Shown here: piece after piece, positions 33,451 to 45,266 of the stretch
Position numbering within the stretch: the first letter of the stretch is position 1
Layout: every line of letters starts with the position of its first letter
Source: Spirometra erinaceieuropaei
Taxonomy: Eukaryota; Platyhelminthes; Cestoda; Diphyllobothriidea; Diphyllobothriidae
Length of the DNA: 64,000 nucleotides
NCBI GenBank assembly: GCA_902702965.1
Contig: CACRXP010000048.1
Coordinates: 1,607,254-1,671,253 of the forward strand
Reading direction: 5' to 3'
Notes under the pieces: model-generated
The model's input: the letters and a program-made list of their open reading frames with translations, nothing else
What the model was told of the DNA's origin: nothing
Database searches by the model: none
Made by a program: the position numbers and the translations under genes

Positions 33451-35096
33451 ACGTGATGAAAACAAAAGGCGTTCTAGAAGTACCGATATATTGCATTTAT
33501 TTATTGATTTTCATTTTGTTTCATGATATTATACTTTACTTCTAAGTTGTACGTTATGTTAGGCCTCGAGCAACTGACTTGTCATAAAGTCCTTTTGCTG
33601 ACTCGATTATTTTTGCTTCAGTAGTTTATTTCATAGATCATTAATGATATTTCGTAAATCAGCCAATGACGTTTTTAAACGATCGGTCACTTCTTTAACA
33701 TTTTATGATGTTTGGAGGTACTGGGCAGGTGGACCGTGCTTTATAGGGGTTTTGGCGCGAAGTGTGTGACCTTTCATCTGTTAGATCAAGAACCATTTAA
33801 GTAGCACTAATAATAGATCTAATGCTATGCTGTCTTAAAAGTTTCATGATTAGAAACTTTTTAAAACCAAAAGATACTTTCTCTTTAGGTGGGAAATTTG
33901 AAGAAAACGCAACTTGATATCAAACGCGTATAAGAAAGAATATTTTGGGAATGTTTTTGCAAAATATCTTTGAATTTCTATGGGCATCGAAATTCGGTTG
34001 AAAACCTCATACTACTTACGAGTCCATTTTTGTAGAGTGGATTCTTTCAGAAAGACGAAAGCAGGCCCATTAATAAGCCGACATCTTGGCATGGCCGATA
34101 TATTCTTCGATTGTGCTGCACGATAATCACAACTACAAGCCTACTCAAATAATCATTTCTAGTCCATTACCCGTATCAGAATTTCTCTTAGCATTCCATG
34201 AGACAGCGCATATACTGCAATTTTAATAATTTGCCCTCGAATATAGCATAGAATATCGGAACAAATCTCTCCCCAGCGGTAGATAATTATTGTAATTGGT
34301 GGCGGACGTCACCAGTGAATAGCTCAAAAGCGTGATTATTACACTCATGAAATTCTGTCCTCAGCTTAGACATGCGGACGTTCAGTTAAATGAGCGCAGG
34401 AGCTCCAAAGTAATTATTTGTAAATAAAAAAGAAGACATACTAGAGAAACCTGTTACACTGTGGACGTTTGACAAAAGTTCATAATAGATCTAGGCGGTT
34501 GGAAGGCCAAACTATCCACACAAATCACATGGTCTGCAGATGTCAGTCTAATAAACAACTGCGTTGACCTCTCTCCTGCTTACTGGGTTCTACGCCATCA
34601 TCTACGCAGTCAACGGAGCACGGACGCCGCGACAGATTTAATAAGACTCGCGGGAGACTGCTGAATTCTGAGCTTTCTAGGCAGGGAGGCAGACGAACCA
34701 ATAGGCCGGTCAGCCACTGCAGGCACCAAGTTGTTTTCCCCCCAGAGATTAGCTCTTACACGGTTGGCAAGTCTCTATCAGCAGCCTTCCTGACATCCTC
34801 AGTCAAAATTCGAAGCCACCGTGCTGCAAAAGAGTGGTTCGTCCAAGCGATCTGAAGTTCCGTCCGCTCTTTATGCAGAAAAACTCTTAATGGTGGATGT
34901 AAGTGCATGTAAGGTTCTGTGACGTGTCCTGGTACCTGACTTGGCGGTGTGGTCGCGTGGGACGTAGATGAAGAAGCTGTATAGTTCTGTCAGCCACTGC
35001 AGCCAATTTCATCTCCAGCTGGTCGACAGACCCGGACAGTCGATTGATGAGTGAGTGAAAGGAAAAAGATAGTGAGATCGACACTGATGGATCCAT
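33287..35096 (+). repeat. 1.8 kb tandem duplication, unit 1
   Basis: It runs from CCTGAAAATAGCCCAGACC to GACACTGATGGATCCAT and is followed immediately by unit 2. It contains the SPDLN end of the transposase, a half palindromic element (about 33650-34217) and a segment with AGCCACTGCAGGCACCAAG. Confidence 0.9.
33650..34217. mobile_element. Palindromic-family right arm L10, diverged
   Basis: The motifs GAAACTTTTTAAAACCAAA, TGGGCATCGAAATTCGGTTG and AAGCCGACATCTTGGC align with the right arm of L2/L7. The end is degraded (ATATACTG). It follows the Tc1-type transposase remnant. Confidence 0.5.
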
Positions 35097-36830
35097 CCTG
35101 AAAATAGGCCAGACCTCAATATAATCGATAATCTGTTTGTTCTTATAAAAGAAAGCAGGACAAGCCAAGAAAACAACCTTCTATGCAACAAAAGCTGACA
35201 GTTACATTGACTAAACCACCATCGACAACTTTATTGTATCTATGTCCTTCCGGATTACAGAGGTGATAAAAGCAAGACATTCTAGAGGTACGGATATGTT
35301 GTATTTTTATTAATTTTCATTTTTGCTCCGTGATATTCTATTTTACTTCGACTACATTCGACTCGAATATCTTTGGTTCAGTAGCCTATTTCATAGCTCA
35401 TTAATCATATTTCGTAAATCAGCCGATGACGTTTTTAAAAGGTTGGTCGTTTCTTTAATATCTAATGGTGTCTGGAGGTGCTGGGCAGGCGGACCGCGCT
35501 CTATAAGGGTTTTGGCGCGAAGTGTGTGACCTTTCATCTGTTAGATCAAGAACCATTTAAGTAGCACTAATAATAGATCTAATGCTATGCTGTCTTAAAA
35601 GTTTCATGATTAGAAACTTTTTAAAACCAAAAGATACTTTCTCTTTAGGTGGGAAATTTGAAGAAAACGCAACTTGATATCAAACGCGTATAAGAAAGAA
35701 TATTTTGGGAATGTTTTTGCAAAATATCTTTGAATTTCTATGGGCATCGAAATTCGGTTGAAAACCTCATACTACTTACGAGTCCATTTTTGTAGAGTGG
35801 ATTCTTTCAGAAAGACGAAAGCAGGCCCATTAAGAAGCCGACATCTTGGCGTTGCCGATATATTCAACGATTGTGCTGCAAGATAATCACTGCTACAAGC
35901 CTACTCAAGTAATCGTTTCTAGTCCATGACACATATCAGAATTTCGCTTAGCATTCCATAAGACAGCGCATATACTGCAATTTTAATAATTTGCCCTCGA
36001 ATATAGCATATAAGATCGGAGCAACTCTCTCCCCAACGGTAGATAATTATTGTTATTGGTGGCGGACGTCACCAGTGAATAGCTCAAAAGCGTGATTATT
36101 ACCCTCGTGAAATTCTGTCCTCAGAGTAAGCATGCGGACGTCCAAGTTAATGAACGCGGGCGATCCAAGGTAATTATTTGAGAATAAAAAAGTAGACATA
36201 CTAGAGAAACTTGTCACACTGTGGACGACTGAAAAAAGTTCATAATATATCTAAGTGGTTGGAAGGCCAAACTACCCACAAAAATCACATGGTCTGCAGA
36301 TGTCTATCTGATCAACATCTGTGTCGACCCCTCTCCTGCCTACTGGGTTCTACGCCATCATCTACACAGTCAACAGAGCAGGGACGCGCGACAGATTTAA
36401 TAAGATTCCCAGGAGACTACTAAATTCTAAGCTTTCCTGGCAGGCAGGCAGTCAGGCAGGCAGGCGAACCAGTAGGCCCGTCAGCCACTGCAGGCACCAA
36501 GTTGTTTTCCCTAGAGATTTGCTCTTATACGGCTGGCATCACCAGTCAAAATTCGAAACGGCCAAGTCGCAAAAGAGTGGTCCATCCAAGCGATTTGAAG
36601 TTCCGTCCGTTTTTTATGCAGAAAAACTCTTAATAGTGCCTGTAAGGCTCTGTGACTTGTCCTGGTACCTGACTTGGCGGTGTGGTCGCGTGGGATCTAG
36701 ATGAAGAGGCTGTATAGTTCTGTCAGCCACTGCGGCCAATTTCATCTCCAGCTGGTCGGCAGACCTGGACAGTCGATTGATGAGTGAGTGAAAGGAAGAA
36801 GAGAGTGAGATCGACACTGATGGACCCATC
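35097..36830 (+). repeat. 1.8 kb tandem duplication, unit 2
   Basis: It repeats unit 1 (CCTGAAAATAGGCCAGACC to GACACTGATGGACCCATC), with substitutions and net shortening of 76 bp. The transposase end (PDLNIIDNLFVLIKE) and the half palindrome (35400-35977) are both duplicated. Confidence 0.9.
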
Positions 36831-37329
36831 CAGATCCATCCACACCGTTATCCAACTCAAACTTTTGTTAGCATAGAACGATCATTCAAGTCCTACAGCC
36901 GGCCTGACCCAAGCTGTAACCTACACGCTCTTACCGCATTTCACGCCGTCGCGTTTGAGTGAATACATCACCTGGGGACTGCGTCATGATGCCTCCCGCA
37001 TCATGTCTGACGAGTCCAGACACGTTTCGTCGACCTACTGTGACGTATAATACTGACTAGTAAGACGCACTTCTGCCAAACATGTTTTTCACTAGGAGAT
37101 GGTCATTGCAATCTCCGACAGCTCAGGAATGTGTGTTTCAACAAAATACCAAAACAGGGACTCTAGGCAGAAGAGGAGAATGAGATCATGATTATTTTAG
37201 GATGCCCTTCAAGTTCAACAGACCCTTGCCGTTGTTTTCAAGCTTTTACTAATCGCACTCCAATATCTACTTAACAAGCTTGTATTCCGGTAACAATCGG
37301 GACATGGCACCCAAGAAAATCCACTTGAA
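36831..37329. other. No recognisable gene
   Basis: I see nothing beyond short frames. The motif GTCTGACGAGTCCAGACACG at about 37003 looked hammerhead-like but lacks GAAA. Confidence 0.5.
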
Positions 37330-37800
37330 TCAAAGCAGCCTGTCTTACGGGACAGGTGGTAATAGGGGTTTCATGGGTGGTGGCTGGTCGGGATGTACGA
37401 TACTAGCCGACGGAAAGTCTTATTTGAACAGGTGAGTGATCGAAGTTGGCCCGCTCTCCGTTCCGTTACTACAAAATGGGTCGCCAAAGGCAGTATAATA
37501 GTAACGGACAAGTGGAAGGCGTATAATTGTCTTCTCTCAGAAGGTTATCTACATTTCTCTGTTAACCATTCAAAGAACTTCAAGGACCCTACCACCGGAC
37601 GGCACGCCAATGCCATTGAGGCATACTGGAGTAGACCGGAAATGAAACTCCACGAGGGAGGCCCTGTATGTGGTCGAGCTGTGTGGGCTCACATAGACGA
37701 AGTACAGTATCGTCTTTGGTTTGGCCTCAATGGCACCTCTTTGACAGATGCCTGGGAACTGTTCCCGGCCAATGTCGTGCGGACCTATCCTATTTAAAAG
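37330..37800 (+). pseudogene. Merlin (IS1016/ISXO2-like) DDE transposase, C-terminal part
   Basis: The open frame from about 37366 to 37797 contains WLVGMYDTSRRKVLFEQV, IIVTDKWKAYNCLLSEGYLH, FSVNHSKNF, DPTTGRHANAIEAYWSR and MKLHEGG. This is the D...E part of an ISXO2-like DDE domain (Asp in VTDKW, Glu in AIEAYW). The first catalytic Asp and the zinc-ribbon N-terminus are missing upstream. The frame is open, so decay is recent or the fragment is conserved. Merlin elements are known from flatworms. Confidence 0.8.
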
Positions 37801-39275
37801 TGCTTTTGTTTTGTAATAAACGGCCATATTGTGAATGTATGCCGTATATTCAGGTGTACGTGCGTAAGGATGGGAAAGTTTGGGTAACAGCGACCATCGT
37901 CCATGTAACCTCCTGCGATGTTCGTTCGGCCAGCCCATGTTAGGCCGTCGGGGAAAGTTGAAGTAGTGCGTGAAAGTAGGCCTGCAACGGATGAGATAGC
38001 CTGAGAGCGTTTTAGTCCATTGTTAAAGGTATTATTTCTAGTTGACGGATTTTTTTGGGTGCCATCTCCCGATTGTTACCTGTATTCCTTCCTACCGTTA
38101 TTAAGCAGGTCTCAGATATAAGCGAAAACTGACTCCACCTAACAATTCGACGTCGAAAGCAAGAATGACGCAGTCTATCCCCTTGATGTTTTGACCAAAA
38201 CTTCAACGGTTTTTTGCGGATTGATTTGTTTTTTTTCACGAAAGGCGTAAACAGTGAAATATGTTAGCTCAGACAAATTTCGTCAAAAAAGTGGTTTCAC
38301 GTAAAGTCAAGTAAAATAAGGAGTAAAAAGACGGCTGTCCCGTAACTATAAAGTGTCATTTAGAGCGTCAGCGCTTCTTTGCGTCTATACCAGGAACGGG
38401 ACACCCTGTAAGTGTAACATTGTATTCATGTCGATCTGATAAAGTGTCCACAACCAGATGCAAAGCCTTCACGAATAGGTTCGATCCCAAATCGACGAAG
38501 TTTGTCATTGTTCGACTTTCGTGTACGAAGTACGAATTTTGAGCCAAACAAGATTGCGATATCGTGTGCAATCAGTACTTGCAGGGGAAAAACCAGATGA
38601 AGTCTGAAGAGCCTGAAAGCCGTGGTGGACATGTAATAGTGGTATGCTTGCAATCAGGTAAGATTTCACACTGAGATCTTCCATTCCAGGAATTAATCTC
38701 AACCCACTTCACGAAAGAGGCGTCAGAGGCAATAAAGTCGCGCTACCTCGATACATCAAGGCAGACGGTGATCCACAATGCGAAGAAGATTGGTTTGGAT
38801 GATCAGGGCATTTAGAACCATCATTAGCGGAACTTTCGTAAAAACCCTAGTGCTCGCTGTGGACGATCACTTGGAGGTGGAAATATGAGGGTCTAGAGTG
38901 CTATTTTCTGTGCAAACAGGAAATTATGATGTTCACTCATACATTCGGACAATCCCAGTCAACACACTATTTCTTATGAGTGTATGGTGTTTCAACAGGT
39001 AAAACTGTGGTATACTTACAATCTAGAAGACAAAGTAAAGGTCTGGAAGCAGAGAAACCGATATAACGGCCTGACCATCTTTGAGCTCTGATCTTACTTC
39101 AATTGGGAATCCATGGTGACTGTTATTCAAGTGTACATTGCGTCTATTTGTCCACCCCTCGGCAAGCATGCTCACAGACCGAACAAAATGTTCTCAAGAA
39201 AAAGACAAATGTTTTGGTGAAGCCTCCTGCCTAAAAAGTAGTCAAACCTTATAAATGCGCCTGTACATCTTTGTT
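37801..39275. other. No recognisable gene
   Basis: Minus frames at 38702-38368 overlap one another without a recognisable domain. Confidence 0.5.
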
Positions 39276-40440
39276 TCAATAAAGAACTGGAAGTCGGAAG
39301 GCTACATCAGAGGCTAAATGAGGTCTGTCCGGCCAATTTACCCGTGAAGAGGCAGAAGGAGACAGTCTGCCGTTTCTAGACGTGAAAATACACAGGATGG
39401 GCGATATTTGTCTCGCAACCAGCGTCCATAGAAAAGGGTCTTGTGCTGCGATCATCCTCAACTATGGAAGCAATCACCCTGCGGTTCACAAAAGAAGCTG
39501 CGTCCGAACCCTCTTCCACCGGGCCTGCCGTTATCGCAGCGATGACGATCTCCTGAAGAAAGAACTAGCTTGGTTGTTTCGATCTAACGGACATCCGATC
39601 AGATTCGTGAAGAACTGCCAGGCAAAACCTCGAGGCCCCGCCTTAAATGGAGGAATCTTGACGCAGAAATTCTTCTCCATGCCCTGTATGCAGGGAACCT
39701 CGGAAATGATCGCCCATCAGCTAAATCATTTCGGTATCCGCGTTTCCCACAAGCCTGCAACCTCGCTGCGCGCAGCCTTATCTCAAGTAAAAAATGCCTC
39801 CCCCCCCCAAAGAGGAGCAGACTAATGTCATTTATCTCATTCCGTGTGTCAATTGCCCCTGCGTATATGTTGGTCATACAGGACGACGCCTGGGAACTCG
39901 AGTTAATGAACACAAATTAGCTGTCCGTCGCCGTGACCCGCTGTCCCTCGTCTTTGCTTACGCGCTCCAGTGCGACCGCCGATTCAATTGGGATGACACT
40001 GAGGTCGCCGCCATGGCTAACACAAAACGGACGAATTTCTTGAGGCTTGGTACTCCAATGCTGGTAGTATCAACCGCTATGTTGATCTGGACGCCCAGTA
40101 CGAAGGCCTACGTTCACGACTCATTGACCCCTGCATTAATGCCACATCAACGGCCGCTAATCCATCCACCCGGAGTCCAATTGATCCCCCATCCACCCTC
40201 CCCCTCCAGCACAGGGAGCCGTAACCGTTCCGCCTCCCCCCCCTCCCCCTCGCTCAGAAACCCACTATGACTCTGTGACCATCCCTCTCATAGGCCAATA
40301 GGCTGTCTGTCCTGTCACGCTAGCTAGTCTAGTGTGTCAAACTAACTTTCTAATTTCGTCTGACGACGGGTTGGTGTCACCCGATCGAAAATTCACGAGC
40401 ACAACTCAATTTTTTTCAAAGAAGCTCTGCCTTTTTTATC
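39276..40440 (+). mobile_element. Penelope-like element 3' part (PLE-C)
   Basis: The RT C-terminus is readable over a frame change (EVGRLHQRLNEVCPANLPV; SLPFLDVKIHRMGD; AVHKRSCVRTLFHRACRY), then the GIY-YIG endonuclease (VIYLIPCVNCPCVYVGHTGR, RLGTRVNEHKLAVRRRDPLS). The two frames (39382-39825 and 39794-40270) join at a C10 run near 39797, so slippage in that tract probably broke the ORF. A hammerhead-like motif follows at 40358-40400. Confidence 0.85.
40358..40400 (+). ncRNA. Hammerhead-like motif, PLE-C 3' end
   Basis: CTGACGA, then CGGGT-TGGTGTC-ACCCG as a possible stem II, then ATCGAAAATTCACGAG. It is homologous to 59558-59602. Confidence 0.45.
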
Positions 40441-40712
40441 CTCATTTATGTCCTCCATCGGCAGCTGTTGGGTCAGCGGGGCGTTCGAAGTCCACCTCCC
40501 GAAAAGTCAGTATGGATGAACCACTCGTCTAAAATTTTCCATGGGCATAATCAGCTGGAAAATACAAAAAAAACAAGGAAACCTGGACACGGCAATAAGT
40601 ATCCCCCTCTACGTCTACAAGGTGGCTACACGCTAAGTTCCGGGGACGTGCATATTCCCCTGTCCTCACTTTAACCCAAATTTCTTAATCATAACCCTAT
40701 ATATATTATGAC

Positions 40713-40850
40713 AGATGGGCGCTCACCGATCAGGTTACAGAACGTGCTCGTTCTGTTGTGCCTTGGGGCTCATACTTAAACCTTCGCGGGCAGTCGCACA
40801 GCGACTAGTAATATACGTTGATAAGGTGTCGGTATCACCTTATCAATATA
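40713..40850 (-). mobile_element. SINE S2 tail fragment
   Basis: GGGCGCTCACCGATCAGGTT to CAGTCGCACAGCGACTAGTA matches the tail of the copy at 15.5 kb. At 40816-40846 a perfect 11 bp hairpin (TTGATAAGGTG / CACCTTATCAA) follows. Confidence 0.75.
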
Positions 40851-41423
40851 TACATATATTTAGCGTAAGGCCCTCTGCAATGCAGGAAGGGGGTTCTTCA
40901 CTCACTGCCCTACCAAAACATTGCTAAACTAAGTTATTCGGAGAGCTCCAGTTTCAGCACAGTATCCCATCGCGAGGTAGTATGCGCTTGTTTCCGACGG
41001 CAGCAATGAATCCTTTGGTTTACATTTGTTTCCGGCGTCCAGCCACACTCTTCCAGCGACCTTTTGGAGACAGTTGTCGTACGCGCAGAAAACACCTGTT
41101 CAGAAGATAAGTGAAGTCTGTAAATGCGCTGACACGCCGAGAACAATAAGCAGTTTGGTTTTGCCTGTATGCTGTCCATCTTTACGTGTTTCGTTTAAGA
41201 CAGTTAAATCGGAACCGAAAAAACTCAGAACATTCATAGCGCTGACCCCTTGTGTTCCTTCCTAATTTTCGAACAGCACCCCTCGGCGGAGATCGGTTCC
41301 CTCACCTATCAACAGTCTGGATTCGTATTACCTTCCTTCCGCACAATCTGAGCAGTGGGTTGATTTTCTGAAACGATGTCCAACATAAAATGAGAGAAGA
41401 AATATTTACGGTATTCACCTGGA

Positions 41424-41893
41424 ACCCTGAGCACACGGTCCTCCTGCTCGCCTCTCGGTATAACCGGGTGCAATTACCAACGAAGAAGTTAGGCTGTGAC
41501 TCTCTATGCGTCAAAGAGAAGCGCAGGATCATTTCAATTAAATTTACGTCATGCTCTCATGTGTGCATATGGGAAACATGTCAGCAGACGAAAATGGCAG
41601 GCCTGTGCGGGAAAGCGGAGCAGATCATGAACCCTGAACACACGGTCCTCCTGGTCGCCTCTCGGAATAACCGGGCACAATTACCAACGAGTAAGTTAAT
41701 CTGTGACTTTCTCCCTCTCTCTTCCCCCCCCCGCTCTCTCTCTCTCTGTCTCCCCCTCTCTGTTTCCCTCTCTCTCTCCCTCTGTTTATCTCTCTATGCG
41801 TCAATGAGAAGCGCAGGGTCATTTCAATTAAATTTACGTCATGTTCTCATGTGTGCATACGGGAAACACGTCAGCAGACAAAAATGGCAGGCC
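41424..41893. repeat. Two-unit tandem repeat, about 207 bp period
   Basis: Units start with ACCCTGAGCACACGGTCCTC (41424) and ACCCTGAACACACGGTCCTC (41631). The second is lengthened by a CT-rich tract at 41706-41795. A third partial copy is at 44165-44286, just outside palindromic element L7. Confidence 0.85.
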
Positions 41894-42341
41894 CGCTGCC
41901 CCACATGTCTGAACATATTTACTCCAAGTTATGACTGCTGTTCATAAGTTTTTTTTTACTTCTAAAATTTCGTTGCTCTACCTAGACCTATAATTGTGTA
42001 CTGGCCCGATGAAGCATAACTGAAAAAGTACATTCGCCGAATTGAACTTCTTGAATATAATTAACTTATGCGGCGGCCGAAAAATTAATGAAAGGTGCAC
42101 ATTGCTTGTGGACTGATCTGCACCGGTTTTGACGCACAACCAAAAGCCCCGGTGCCGGCATGTATGAAGTGACATGAATGTGTATTCCACTGTTCAGTCT
42201 TGCAATCTCGCTTGCTTAAATTCCTTGCACCTTAGAACATGAATGATGATTTGGGTTAATGTTTGATAGATTTCGACGCACTTGCTGTAGCTACTTGCCC
42301 GTATCCTTTGATTCATTATTCCAGTGACCATTTAATGTACA

Positions 42342-42385
42342 CAGGCCTGAAGAAAAATTATCAGAGGCAGACGTATGCTCGTCAG
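42342..42385 (+). ncRNA. Degenerate hammerhead-like motif, PLE-B type
   Basis: GGCCTGAAGAAAAATTATCA then GAGGCAGACGTATGCTCGTC aligns with the motif at 4227-4266, but GAAA is mutated (AGAGG). It is probably dead. Confidence 0.25.
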
Positions 42386-42423
42386 ATTTTCTTTTGAAGA
42401 CTTATTGCTAGTGCAAAAAATGG

Positions 42424-42748
42424 TCGGGTATGGTTTGGTAGCCCCATCTGAAGTAAGGAAAACCCCCCCCCCCCGTCACCTCTAATACGGGAGGGGTGAT
42501 AATAGGGTTTTTTACAGGTGGGGCCGGGGAGCGCACAGGTGGCGAGGCCAAGTAGTTGTATGCAAAAGAAAAGCCTTTAGAAATGCGCGGTTGAACTTTG
42601 AATGGTTGAGAAATAGTCGCGTTAATGCCTAACCCTAACCCGTGACTATAACCCTTAATCCTAAATCCTAACCCCCAACTATAACACCTGACCCTTGAAT
42701 CCAACCCCAACAGTATTGCGTCCATCAGGTAGGGCTACCACACCACAT
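42424..42748. mobile_element. MITE with TIRs and telomere-like repeats
   Basis: The ends are imperfect inverted repeats: GTATGGTTTGGTAGCCCCAT and, reversed, GGATGTGGTGTGGTAGCCCT. The inside has GATAATAGGG and a degenerate (CCCTAA)n tract at about 42630-42712. A second copy is at 62255-62605. Confidence 0.7.
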
Positions 42749-43155
42749 CCTACCGAAAAAATATGCAAGCGGATCCGAGCGCATCTAAATTTGGCAGCAT
42801 TACACACTGGTCAGTCTTTGGCTCTTGATGGACAACTCCAGTAGTGTTCCTTCTTGGGTTAAGTTGCGGATAAGCTGCTATCAAGTGCCGATCACTGGAT
42901 CATTGAAAATGAACACTTTGCTCTACTACCCGTTCTCATGAGTAACTCCTCAATTTGATCTTCTGCTTTCATTTAGGGGATCCTGGCAGGTAATACTTCA
43001 TGTATACCACACTTTCATCCTTAAGGACGAAGGAAAGACTGCATGCTGATCATAGCACAGACGGATCCGTCTATGACGTCCCATTTTATCACTGTGGTAG
43101 CTCGGACAGTGAGGGGATATTCTCAGTCTGACCGCCTAACAATCCTTTCGAGGTA

Positions 43156-44150
43156 CAGTGCGTGACCTATCTCATGAAATGTTGGCTGAAATTCTGAAAT
43201 GCGTTTTCGATTAGGAAGGATTACTTGGTCGCGGTCGTAATACTGATTATCTTAAGACATACTCTTATAACAGTTTGGGCTCGGCAGGATGTCGGCTTTT
43301 AAATGCACTTCTGTTCAATCTCCTGTAGAAAGCGTGCTCGGTAAAAAATTACTACTTATGTAGCATGCATTTGTCCCATTGATTTTCGATGGTCTTGGAA
43401 ATTCAAATATATTTTATAGAAACCACAAACATAACTATGCTTTCTTTTAGTCAATCAATAGAGAATCACGTCTTCTTTATATTTTATACTTAAGGAAGGA
43501 GTATAACAAGGTTTTAAAAAAGTTTTCTAATTGCCGAAAAATTTGGAGCTTGATCATTCGTTGTATTAGCGCTTAGTGATTACACTCTACAAGGTGCATG
43601 CGTTCCGCGTAAAGAAAATCCCATATTTTTCTATGTCATTAGAGAGATATCATACAGGGTCCATAAAATTTTGCAATGGATGCGGACCATATTGTACATT
43701 TCATGAGGAGCAGTGGTAAACGGCCAGGTACGATGCTATGTGAATTGGCATTTCGCGGTCTTAAAAAGTCTCATAATCGGAAACTTTTTTAAAACCTAAT
43801 CATACTCCCTCCTTAAGTATTAAATATAAAGAAGACGTGATTCTCTATTGATTGACTAAAAGAAAGCATAGTTATGTTTGTGGTTTCTATAAAATATCTT
43901 TGAATTTGCAAGGCCATCGAAAATCAATGGGAAAAATGCATGCTACTTAAGTAGTAATTTTTTACCGAGCACGCTTTCTACAGGAGATTGAAAAGAAGTG
44001 CATTTAAAAGCCGACATCCTGCCGAGCCCAAACTGTTATAAGAGTATACCGCAAGATAATCAGTATTACAACCGCGACCAAGTAATCCTTCCTAATCGAA
44101 AACGCATTTCAGAATTTCAGCCAACATTTCATGAGATAGGTCACGCACTG
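43156..44150 (+). mobile_element. Palindromic TA-type element L7 (best-preserved)
   Basis: This element is 995 bp with TA on both sides (43154-43155 and 44151-44152). Its ends are CAGTGCGTGACCTATCTC and GAGATAGGTCACGCACTG, exact complements. Arms of about 375 bp surround a 240 bp core. It has no transposase. It serves as the reference copy for the family. Confidence 0.9.
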
Positions 44151-44841
44151 TACTTTATTCAATACTATGCCTCTCTCTCTCTCTCTATGCGTCAAAGAGA
44201 AGCGCAGGATCATTTCAATTAAATTTACGTCATGCTCTCATGGGAAACGCGTCAGCAGACGAAAATGACAGTCCTGTGCGGGAAAGCGGCGTTAACTCAC
44301 GTGCTGGCTCAATGGATGTCAGTATCCAACGCGAAATCCAAAAACGTAGGCAGTCAGCAGTGTGCCTGTCTGCGTGTTTAATAATTCAGCGGACTCTCGT
44401 AGAGAGACGCCAAAGGACGCATGAATCAGGCAGGTACTTTTACCTACTGTCATCGTTCGCGATTACCTCCACGGAGGTTCATTGATTCTCCATCGTAGGT
44501 GGGGGGGGGGGGCACAGTTTACGATGGCAGCGGCGGTGGAAGTGCTGCTGGTGGGTGTATCTCTTCGTGATTGTGCACCGAGTGTGAACTGCTGTTTATG
44601 CGTAAATCGATGCCGTCAGCCTCGGTGTGTGCGGCATCGCTGTTGTTTTGCAAAGGTACAGGGTGGCAACCTGCGCTGGCTTGCTGTTGGCTTAGTGCAA
44701 AATTAGAGACCTTCATCGCCTGTCGGGCCTCAAACTTTTGTTTGTTTTGAAAGACTGACCTGGAGTACACGTGATCCGGCCAACTGTCATGTAGTCCACT
44801 CAATAGGAAGGCAAAATTGGTCGCCAGTCGGTCAACTTCCC

Positions 44842-45078
44842 TCATGTGACGCAGCAAGCTGTTTTCCAACTGACAGTACTCCCATAACGATCATAAAATA
44901 TGTGGAAAATGTCTGTTCTATGCCTTATTCCACGCCTTTTCCACTTTTTCTTAAGGTTGTTGTGCACAGCATCCAATTCTATGTGTCGGTTTATGCCCGA
45001 GTTATCCGAATGAATGGCCTTAAGAGGAATCCGTGGAAGCAGAAGGTTATGTGCCTCTCGCATCGCCCTAATTGCCAC
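44842..45078 (-). mobile_element. PLE-E C-terminal tail fragment
   Basis: HSDNSGINRHIELDAVHNNL then KKKWKRRGI matches the end of the PLE-E ORF at 16.3-16.4 kb (HSDESCINRHIELDAAYKSL). The endonuclease is missing. Confidence 0.75.
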
Positions 45079-45147
45079 TTCTTACATTATGGAATAGTTA
45101 GATCCGTTCAGATTGGCAAAGTTGAGAGATCCGGATTGATTATTTGA

Positions 45148-45266
45148 AGAAGAGGAGGAGGAGGAGGAGGAGGAGGAGGAGGAGGAGGAAGAAGAAGAAG
45201 GAGAAGAAGAAGAAGAAGAAGAAGAAGAAGAAGAAGAAGAAGAAGAAGAAGAAGAAGAAGAAGAAA
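45148..45266. repeat. (GAG)n(GAA)n purine microsatellite
   Basis: About 120 bp of GAG and GAA triplets adjoining the 3' end of PLE-D copy 1. The matching end of copy 2 carries a short (TTC)n run. Confidence 0.95.

Noticed and set aside
36995..37045. GTCTGACGAGTCCAGACACG followed by TTTCG, first read as a hammerhead
   Set aside because: There is no GAAA core on the correct strand, and the palindrome GTCTG/CAGAC explains the look.
44519..44869. 116-residue minus-strand open frame
   Set aside because: No recognisable domain; it begins in the area of a PLE tail and ends in low-complexity Pro-rich sequence.
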